Assembly: GCA_037349105.1 (NCBI GenBank) | Contig: JAYJMM010000066.1 | Coordinates: 434,001 to 498,000 of the forward strand | DNA length: 64,000 bases | Direction of reading: 5' to 3' | From: Limnomonas spitsbergensis | Taxonomy: Eukaryota > Chlorophyta > Chlorophyceae > Chlamydomonadales | The notes under the pieces: model-generated | The model's input: only the letters and a program-made list of their open reading frames with translations | Told to the model about the DNA's origin: nothing | Database searches by the model: none | Shown here: one piece after another, positions 55,975-64,000 of the stretch | Layout of the letters: each line of letters opens with the position of its first letter | How positions within the stretch are numbered: position 1 is the stretch's first letter | Translations under genes and position numbers: made by a program

Positions 55975-57925
55975 TCCTCGCACTGACCTGCCTCCTGTCC
56001 TGCCTCGTGCCCTGCCTCCTGTCCTGCCACCCGTCCTGCCTCCTGTCCTGTCTACTATCCTGCCTCCTGTCCTACCTCCTGTCCTGCCTCCTATCCTGCC
56101 TCCTGCCCTGCCTCCTGCCCTGCCTCCTGCCCTGCCTCCTGACCTGCCTCCTGTCCTGCCTCCTGCCCTGCCTCCTGCCCTGCCTCCTGCCCTGCCTTCT
56201 GCCCTGCCTCCTGTCCTACCTCCTGTCCTGCCTCCTATCCTGACTCCTATCCTGCCTCCTGCCCTGCCTCCTGCCCTGCCTCCTGCCCTGCCTCCTGACC
56301 TGCCTCCTATCCTGCCTCCTGCCCTGCCTCCTGCCCTGCCTCCTGCCCTGCCTCCTGCCCTGCCTTCTGCCCTGCCTCCTGTCCTACCTCCTGTCCTGCC
56401 TCCTATCCTGCCTCCTGCCCTGCCTCCTATCCTGCCTCCTGCCCTGCCTCCTGCCCTGCCTCCTGCCCTGCCTCCTGCCCTGCCTCCTGACCTGCCTCCT
56501 ACCCTGCTTGCTGCCCTGCCTCCTGTCCTGCCACCTGTTCTGGTACCGGCCCTGCCTCCCGTCCTGCCTGCTGCCCTACCTCCTATCCTTCCTCATGAGC
56601 TGCCTCCTTTCCTCCCTCCTTCCCAGCCTCCTGCCCTGCCTCCTGCCCTGCCTCCTGTCCTGCCTTCTGCCCTACCTCCTGCCATGACTCCTGCCCTAAC
56701 CCTTGCCCTGCCTCCTGTCTTGTCTTCTGTTATGCCTCCTGACTTGCCTCCTGCCCTGCCTCCTGTCCTGCCTCCTGTCCTGTCTCATGTCCTGCCTTCA
56801 GCCCTGCCTCATGTTCTGCCTCCTGCCATGCCTCCTGCCCTGCCTCCTGCCCTAACCCTTGCCCTGCCTCCTGTCCTGCATACTTCCCAGCTTCCTGCCC
56901 TGCCTCCAGCTCTGCCTCCTGCTCTGCCTCCTGTCCTGCCTCCAGCCCTGCCTCCTGCCCTGCCTCCAGCCCTGCCTCCTGCCCAGCCTCCTGCCCTGCT
57001 TCCAGTCCTTCCTCATGTCCTGCCTCCTACCCTGCCTCCTGTCCCGCATCCTTCCCAGCCTCCTGCCCTGCCTCCTACCCTGCCTCCAGTCATGCCTCCT
57101 GCCCTGCCTCCTGTCTTGCTTCCTGCCCTGCCTCCTGCCCTGCCTCCTGTCTTGCCTCCTGCCCTGCCTCCTGCCCTGCGCATGTCCTGCCTTCTGCCCT
57201 GCCTCCAGCCCTGCCTCATGTCCTGCCTCCGCCCTGCCTCATGTCCTGCCCCCTGTCCTACCTCCTGCCCTGCCTCTAGCCCTGCCTCAAGCCCTGCCTC
57301 CTCTCCTGCCTCTCTTCCTGCCTCCAGCCCAGCCTCCTGCTCTGCCTCCTGTCCTGCCTCCTGCCCTACCTCCTGCCCTGCCTCCTGTCCTGCCTTCTGC
57401 CCTGCCTCCAGCCCTGCCTCATGTCCTGCCTCCTTCCCTGTCTCATGTCCTGCCCCCTATCCTACCTCATGCCCTGCCTCTACCCCTGCCTCCTCTCCTG
57501 CCTCTTGTCCTGCCTCCAGCCCAGACTTCTGCTCTGCATCCTGTCCTGCCTCCTGCCCTGCCTCCATCCCTGCCTCCATGCCTGCCTCCTGACCTGCCTC
57601 CTGCCCTGCCTGCAGCCCTTCCTCATGTCCTGCCTCCAGCCTGCCTCCTGTCCTGCCTCCTGCCCTGCCTCTTGCCCTGCCTCCTGTCCTGCCTCCTGTC
57701 CTGTCTCCTATCCTGCCTTCTGCCCTTCCTCCAGTCCTGCTTCATCTCCTGCCTCCTGCCCTGCCTCCTACCCTGCCTCCTGCCCTGCCTCCTGCCCTGC
57801 CTCCTGTCCTACCTCCTGTCCTGCCTCCTGCCCTGCCTCATGTCCTGCCTCATGTCCTGCCTCCTGCCCTTCCTCCTTTCCTGTCTCCTGCCCTACCTTC
57901 TGCCCTGCCTCCTGTCCAGGAGAAT
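55975..57925 (+). repeat. 2-kb minisatellite of a 12-bp CTGCCTCCTGCC unit
   Basis: About 160 tandem copies of CTGCCTCCTGCC with frequent C-to-T or C-to-A variants (CTGTCC, CTATCC, CTGACC). The strand is strongly pyrimidine-biased. Because 12 is a multiple of 3, every frame is open for hundreds of codons (Leu-Pro-Pro-Ala and similar), which should not be taken as a gene. Confidence 0.92.
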
Positions 57926-57934
57926 AGGATGAGG

Positions 57935-59095
57935 CATGACAGAAAGGCACAGAAGCAGCTGACGCGCAGCAAGAGCGCTTGTTGGATGTTGCATGCTTGG
58001 GGCGGCAGCTGTTGGTGGAGGTATTGCAACAGGTCCAAGGACGACAGGCAATGGAAGTGCAGCAGCAGCAGCAACAGATGCAACAACAGCAACAACAGCA
58101 ACAACAGCAACTGCAGCAGCTGGCTGCCTTACAGCATCAGCAACAGGCGGGTGCATGGCCACAACTGCAGCTGGCTGCCTGGCAGCAGCAGCGGCAGGAG
58201 CAGCAGTAGCTGGCAGGTGCATCATCACAGCCGCAGCTGGCTGCCCGGCAGCAGCAGCAACAGGAGCAACATCAGTCTCTCATCCGCCGCAACTGGGTGC
58301 CCGGCAGCAGCATCAGCAGCAGTAAACACAGCAGGCTTGAGCCTCGCATCAACCGCAGTTGGCTGCCCGGCAGCAGCATGAAGTGGAACAGCAGCAGGCA
58401 GGTGCCTCGCAACAGCAGCAGTTGGCTGCCTGGCAGCAGCAGCTATCTGCATCAGCAACAGCAACAACAGACAGGAGCCTCGCAACCGCCGCTACTGGCT
58501 GCCCAGCAGGAACAGACAGGGGCCTCGCTACAGCAGTACTTGGCTGCCTGGCAGGAGCAGCAGCAACAACAGGTTGCCCGACAGCAGCAGCAGCAACAGT
58601 AGACAAGAGCCTCGCCACAGCAGCAGCTGGCTCCCTGGCAGCCTGGCAGGAGCAGCAGCAGCAGCAGAAGCAGGCACGTGCCCCGCATCAGCCACCACTG
58701 GCTGCCCGGCAGCAACAGACAGGTGTCTCGCTACAGCAGCAGTTGGCTGCCTGGCAGCAGCAGCAGCAACAACAGGCTGCCCGGCAGCAGCAACAGCAGA
58801 CAGGAGCCTCGCCACTGCAGCAGCTGGCTCCCTGGCAGCCTGGCAGGAGCAGCAGCAGCAGCAGAAGCAGGCACGTGCCTCGCATCAGCCACCACTGGCT
58901 GCCCGGCAGCAACAGACAGGTGTCTCGCTACAGCAGCAGTTGGCTGCCTGGCAGCAGCAGCAGCAACAACAGGCTGCCCGGCAGCAGCAACAGCAGACAG
59001 GAGCCTCGCCACTGCAGCAGCTGGCTCCCTGGCAGGAGCAGCAGCAGTAGCAGACCGGCGTATTGCATCAGCCGCAGATTTGTTGTTTTCACTAG
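57935..59095 (+). repeat. CAG-rich block with nested 180-250-bp repeats, possibly a Gln-rich exon
   Basis: The first 270 bases read, in the frame through 57979, LGRQLLVEVLQQVQGRQAM followed by poly-Gln and then LAALQHQQQ, ending at a TAG near 58207. Downstream, a CAG-rich sequence repeats as larger units: 58600-58810 is followed by 58811-59040, which is nearly the same sequence (shared CAGACAGGTGTCTCGCTACA). In one frame it reads Gln-rich text with LAAWQQQ and LQQLAPWQ blocks. It may be part of a Gln-rich protein (transcription-factor-like) or purely a satellite. No partner exons are secure. Confidence 0.5.
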
Positions 59096-60185
59096 ATGAG
59101 CAGCTGCCTGGCGACGTAGCTGGTGGAGTTTCCAGACACAGCAACAAGGGTGGCGACCCCCTCTCGTGTCCCGTTGCTGGTTGCACTGCAAGGTCACACG
59201 GCTCTTAGAAGCGCCGCTTGTGTTGTGCGGAGCACTGCCAGAATCGCGGTCAATGTAGGACAGCCAAGCACCAGCTCCCAAAGATGCCCCAAAGTGTCCC
59301 CTGGCTCTGGGGTCCCTCTCTCCTCATGACCGCATTGAGCTCTTCTGCGACGGCGAGCCAGCAATGTCCGGAGGCAACAGGAATCAGCAACCCAAGGCCG
59401 ACATGGGCGTCTGGGGTGCCTACAAAATATCAATCCCTCGCTGCCCGCACGGCTTCTGCAGGCGCGTCTTGGGCCCAATTCATCTCTAGGGTGCCCTATG
59501 ACGTAGTGACACACGGGATGATGAGCCGGCATTCCAAAAGCCTGGTGTGCATGTTGGCACTATTGTGGCAAACGCTGACTCCTTGTTTATTTATGCTTGG
59601 GGCTTATTTTCTGCAATAAAGGATTCATTCAAGCGCTACCTACTCACTATATATGATGCTCCATCCGCTGGACTGTACAATTTCAACAAATGCCTGGGAC
59701 ACCTGGCCATGGCATACTGTTACCTCATAGACACACCCTGCTGTCAACTCCGACTTGTTGGCACTTGTCACATGCATTTAATGTGACCTTCCGCTGCACT
59801 GGATTTTCTAAAGAAATTTCAGAATTTATTTAGTGTCACATTGGGCCGATTTGGGTACATCCTACTGGTTCAACCTACCGGTAATTGTCCCTTGCATTAA
59901 GTTTTCGAATGTTATGTTCAACTGGAATGTCCACAATACCGTATTGGTCAGGCCCCAGGCCTTGAACCACCGGAGCCACAGTGCCACACGCTCGCTCGCC
60001 CGGACAACGGGACAAGGGGTGTCCAGCTGAGCGGAAGTTGTCTAACGTATATTGTGGAACAAGTTGGTATAATCTAGAAATATGAAAATCTAGGTTCACA
60101 TCACTGACCAGAGACTTCTGGCAAAGGATGAGTTGAAACAGTTGCAGGCTTCTGGAGAGCTGCATGAGGTGCATGGTCCTGCCCA
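59096..60185. other. Unrecognised stretch with a few protein-like fragments
   Basis: Cys-containing text SCPVAGCTARSH lies at 59163-59210 and a longer frame at 59547-59786 contains YAWGLFSAIKDSFKRYLL with a plausible hydrophobic pattern. They cannot be joined into a gene and no family is recognised. They may be remnants of a transposon gene. Confidence 0.25.
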
Positions 60186-60354
60186 TGTGACAACTCAGCA
60201 GACGCCTGTCCTAAGGGATTGAATCCGCAAGTTATGCCCTGCAACGGGAGAGGTCTGGCGTGACATCAATTCAATTATTATGAAGCTGCCGACGCGTTTG
60301 AAATAAAAGCTCAATCGCGATTCTCTCAACCGAATTTGGGGCTGAGTTGTCACA
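60186..60354. mobile_element. Small element with perfect 14-bp terminal inverted repeats
   Basis: TGTGACAACTCAGC at 60186-60199 is mirrored exactly by GCTGAGTTGTCACA at 60341-60354, enclosing 169 bp in total. The right end overlaps dispersed repeat R2 copy 2. Ends of TGTGACA...TGTCACA type occur in LTRs and in some MITEs. No target-site duplication is obvious. Confidence 0.5.
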
Positions 60355-60418
60355 ATATATATCGAGCTGAGTTGGCTAGCGCGACGCTGTACAAGCGCGA
60401 CTCGTGTGACACGAGGAG
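60313..60418 (-). repeat. Dispersed repeat R2, copy 2
   Basis: Reverse-complement match to 54501-54602, differing by a handful of bases and a short TA expansion (ATATATAT in this copy). With copy 1 it forms an inverted pair about 5.8 kb apart that brackets the minisatellite and CAG-rich block. Confidence 0.75.
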
Positions 60419-61364
60419 TATTTTGTATCTGTCTGTCGTAGTTCGTGTGGCTGTTTGTAGCCACCTCTGGCAGTAATGCGGATTGCATCGAGAATCGGCT
60501 ACGTGGCGGTACCACACATCTCGATATTCCGACCAGAGATTCCGACCCAGGGTTTCCCTAAAGTTTCTCTGGTTTCCCTGAAGTGGCTGCCGTAAATATT
60601 GCACCACGTCGTGCGTTTCACTCTGTCCTGCAACACGCGTGTTGGTTGCGGCTTCTTTCTCTGTTCTTTTATTTCTTGTCAACCCTATCTCTTGTGCAGC
60701 ATCGTTTGCCCCGTCGTCGGCTGCTTTACGGCGTCCATTTCTGTTAACCCTGGGCTGTGACTCTTCAAATACGCAGTCAACACCGTCTCTGCAGCGTGCC
60801 GTTGTTCCTTGTCGGTCGAAGGTTCAGATCTACACCTGGCCGGAGAAGCCTCTCAGCTGCAGTCGATTGAGGACCCGTCTTCGTAGGGCCCACATGCTAC
60901 AGCCCTGTCTTCAGTCTGATACAAAAAAACAGTCGGGTGCAGCCTCTTCGACCAAAAGCTGGTGAACTCTACATCCGCACGCACGTGGAATTCAGGTGAT
61001 GTCCTCTTCCGCCGAGCCTATTGGCCACCCGTAAAGTTTTCATGCACCTTGCCCGTTCGTCATGAGGCACTTGTGTAGCACGATGTGTTATGCAAACGTT
61101 CATGTTTCTCCATGCTTGACTCGGATTGGTCCCGGCATTGGACAATGGGACTGGACCATCCGTCTGGCTGGTGATGCGTGCTTGGTTACCGGTCGACGGG
61201 GCCATGTGGCGAGATTTGAAGCCACCAGTCTGCATGCTCAATCATGTCAATCGTAAATTTGTGCCCAGGGCTGATAGTCTCTTGGGTGCCTTTAATACGA
61301 ACTGGATTACTTACGCAGGCAAGTTCCGCGAGCTCGGACTCCCGGCCAAAATTCCCGTACGGTA
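60419..61364. other. Stretch without a supported gene, possibly the upstream part of the next gene
   Basis: An open frame at 60639-60965 starts with a hydrophobic run (LVAASFSVLLFLVNPI) that could be a signal or transit peptide, but its remainder is Ser/Arg-rich without pattern. No splice link to the following exon could be established. Confidence 0.3.
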
Positions 61365-62339
61365 GTGTCGCAAGGGAGACGCTCAATCTCTGGCCAGCAG
61401 CCGCTAACCCTCGCACCGCCTATGTATCTTTGCAGGACCTGCTTTTATCTCGAGCTCGATTGCCCTGATCTGCACCCTTGGCTGGACGAAATGTCCATCC
61501 CGCGACAAATACAGCACCGCCAAAGTAAATGTAGGGCCCTGTTTTGCCTCAGCAGCGGCCCTGTGAATGATGCCACCGATGTTCGGCTCGACCACGATGA
61601 TCCTACATCGACATCAGCAGCAGGTGCAGAAACGGCGAATAGCCACCCGCCACTGGTGCAGCTAAAGCAGCATGCCCTGTCTGCAACTCCAGCCTCCCCG
61701 ATCTCGATCTTGGGGGCACGCTTGTCTGGCTGTGATTACAGCTGCAGATGCTACGGTGCCCCTATGGAGCAACCATGCGACAGCAGTGGCAGCAAACACC
61801 ATGCCATGCAGCACACACAAATTGCGGCATACGCTGCCGCTGCCGCAGTCGTGGTAGCAGCAGACGTGCAGCGTTGTTCCAGTGAGCTTGCAGGCTTGTC
61901 CACGGGCTTGCGTGGTATGACAGCTCCTCTGCCTCACGCTCTGAGCGGAAAGGCCATGTCGTCCCACAGCCCACGTTGCGTGCTGTGCCACAGTTTGTCC
62001 AGTAGCAACGTTAGCTTGCACAACCAGCAATTGGCTCCAACCTGCAACTCCAGCTCCAGCCGCCACCAGCACACGTACGGCAGGTTTACAGCCGCTCTTT
62101 TCCCGCCCTGCCCTCAGATCAGCGCCACACAGCTATGGGTGGACTGCACAGAGCACGACGCACCCGGCGAAGGCTATGGCCAGCAGGGCTGCGACTGTTT
62201 GGAATCAGAATCAAAGCCAGATGCAGACATGATGGCGCTGCATGCCTGCTTGCAGCAGCTGAGCCTAGAAGATGCAGGGGAAAACTTGTACGAGCATCTG
62301 GTGCCCATCGACACGACCTTGTGCGCTGCCAACATAAAG
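61365..62339 (+). CDS. 5' exon of an unrecognised Ser/Ala-rich protein (3' end not found)
   Basis: An open frame of 325 codons ends at a good donor (AACATAAAG then GTGAGA at 62340), phase 0. The start is uncertain: 61365 is the first ATG of the frame, and an acceptor-like site TTTGCAG at 61430-61436 could make the first 70 bp intronic or untranslated. The protein is rich in Ser, Ala, His and Cys, with several C-x(1-3)-C pairs, and looks disordered until the last 35 residues. Those read LHACLQQLSLEDAGENLYEH and IDTTL, like the first helices of a SAM domain. Downstream exons could not be identified before the window ends. Confidence 0.45.
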
Positions 62340-64000
62340 GTGAGATGGCAACGACTGCGGGCGGCAGATCCATGATGTCCAATCCAATAGTGTGTCATTC
62401 AGTTGGCTAATATTGGGACTCTAACGAAATGATCTATCTGTAAGTAAAACACTGATTTATATATCTGTGACGGCTTGAACGCTACGCCCAGCTCCACAAC
62501 ACCTGACAAAGCCCTGAAAGTGTTCGCCCAACTCCAGTCTGATGCCTTGACCCCTTCAATGCCTGTCTGCGCTACCCCTAGATTGAGCGCCTGCGCCCTT
62601 CACGCTGTCTCGCCCCTGTGCAGGGTGATGCATTTGAGGTCTTGTCTGAGCAGCCCCGGCGAGCCCCGAGGGATGGCATGCTGAGACCCGTGGTGTGAAC
62701 ACTGTCACATGTATCCGGGGAGCCAGCAGCCACTGAGACTGCCCGGAGGTCTAGAATACTATACTAATGCCGCACATGACCTCTGCCTCAGATCAGTGTT
62801 AGCACCTTGACACAACGCTACATGCTATCAGCGCACTTTGCTTTCAGCATCCCTGCCCACAGCTGTGAGCACCATGAGTGCAGCAAGCCCAGTTTCCTTT
62901 GCCACCAGTCGGCCATTAGAAAGAGGTGCCACGGTGCCCATTATACGCCATATGGTGTATATATATACTGGTCAGATACGAATGCATCTAGACACATGTA
63001 CAGACGAGCCCTTGGTGTGAACAGGGGGTGTGAATATCACCTCTGCTCAAGGCATTGACCAGGTCCTGAACCATGACCCTAGGCAATGGGCATGCCTGAT
63101 GCGTCTTTCTCATCATCATTCCCACGTTAGTATGCAATTTGCGTACCATGGTGACTGCCATGCACCCATGGGCGCTGAGATTGGGTTGTCTAGTCTGATG
63201 ATGGCCTGGAAATGAGAAAGCCTCCAATATGCCGAGGGTATTGAATGTACGTTCCCAGTTTTTGGCTTTCAACCGTTATTTATTTACTTAAAATGAATTA
63301 TCCTTTCAAAATTCAAAATCTTAGTTCTCTGGGGAGGCCTTGCTCTCTGTTGCTACCTACATTAGTGGCCTTAGATTTCTAGATCAAGGGGTGGTTTTCA
63401 GTCAACACCCCGCAGTTGCTCCCCGCTGTTCCTTGAAAGCTTGGTTTTGTACTGTTCCTAAATTTGCTCCCTAGCGAATTTGTCCTCTATTTCTTCTTTA
63501 CTCAATCGGTTTCCCAAGCTGATGATTTTCCAAAATATAGCATACCGTAAGCCTCCTTAGCCGATTGTATAGACTAATCAGTGTCATTTGGGGCACATGG
63601 TGAGAGGGGTGTGAGGGACACGTTGTCTGAGCTCTACACAATTGTGCACCCAGTGACATCACTGGGTGCACAATTGCATATCCTAAATGACATTTACTAT
63701 TCGGTATCTTGCAAAGGCAAAACACTTTGCGGTGCATCCCACAACATTTGTTGGGGTTCATGCCTTCATGATTTGTTTCACAGCCAGTGTGCCTATCTTT
63801 CAGTTGAGGAATAGGCTGTCCACGAGCTGAACTTCGCCTTCAGCCAAATCAAGAGGTTCAATTAATGAATTTTCTAGTCCATCGTTTAGAATTGTCCCGG
63901 TGGTCCCTTTCCCGGCCTGTTGTGAGCACTGGTCACTTTGACTATGTGGAACGTTCCACCACTGTGTTGTTCATGACCTGATTAGTTGCGTGGCCTGTAC
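62340..64000. other. Window end: probable intron and intergenic sequence
   Basis: Nothing recognised apart from the hairpin at 63639-63676. Later exons of the gene at 61365 may lie here or beyond the window, but no open segment with splice sites stood out. Confidence 0.4.
63639..63676. other. Perfect 18-bp inverted repeat (hairpin) with 2-base loop
   Basis: CAATTGTGCACCCAGTGA at 63639-63656 is followed by CA and then by its exact reverse complement at 63659-63676. So long a perfect stem with almost no spacer is not expected by chance. It may be the junction of a transposon fold-back, a regulatory cruciform, or a transcript hairpin. Confidence 0.8.

Noticed and set aside
55940..57932. Open frames of 550 and 357 codons rich in Leu-Pro-Pro or Cys-Leu.
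   Set aside because: They follow from a 12-bp repeat that keeps all frames open; there is no non-repeat coding sequence or splice context.

Overview
This window looks like the nuclear genome of a eukaryote, most likely a green alga (Chlorophyta). Genes are intron-rich with GT-AG introns of about 70 bp to 2 kb. There are LINE reverse-transcriptase remnants, very long minisatellites, and a decayed fragment of a plastid rpoC2 gene inside an intron. Gene families seen are a glutamate-receptor-like channel, an SGNH/PC-esterase and an LRR protein. The lineage is inferred from these traits; no species marker is visible.

Region 1 (1-26721, + strand) can be read as one enormous gene that enters from the left edge. 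I could join 28 exons by hand. All intron phases agree, the summed coding length (14556 nt) divides by three, and no stop interrupts about 4850 codons. In order, the product has unrecognised helical segments, an array of ASH/MSP-like beta-sandwich domains, a long helical region, a Gly/Ala/Ser pentapeptide repeat exon, a Gly-rich and acidic linker, and four von Willebrand A (vWA) domains, each with a MIDAS-type motif. A split into two genes near 14.2-15.5 kb is the main alternative. Its introns carry a LINE, two copies of a dispersed repeat (one holding an inserted plastid fragment) and a G-rich minisatellite.

Region 2 (26.7-42.6 kb) is gene-poor. It holds a secretory first exon, a decayed ionotropic glutamate-receptor-like gene (ligand-binding S1, M1, pore and M3 segments recognisable) with a 1.3-kb minisatellite in one intron, and a broken TIM-barrel glycoside-hydrolase-like sequence abutting it. 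A tRNA-like sequence and a second LINE remnant follow.

Region 3 (42.6-51.4 kb, - strand) holds a two-exon LRR protein with an F-box-like start, and a multi-exon PC-esterase/TBL-like SGNH hydrolase whose 5' part has frame breaks.

Region 4 (51.4-64 kb) is accessory. It contains a gag-like degenerate coding block, a 2-kb 12-bp minisatellite, a glutamine-rich CAG-repeat block, an inverted pair of dispersed repeats, a small element with perfect 14-bp inverted ends, the 5' part of an unrecognised gene, and a perfect 18-bp hairpin. All exon junctions are hand-derived; no transcript or database search was available.
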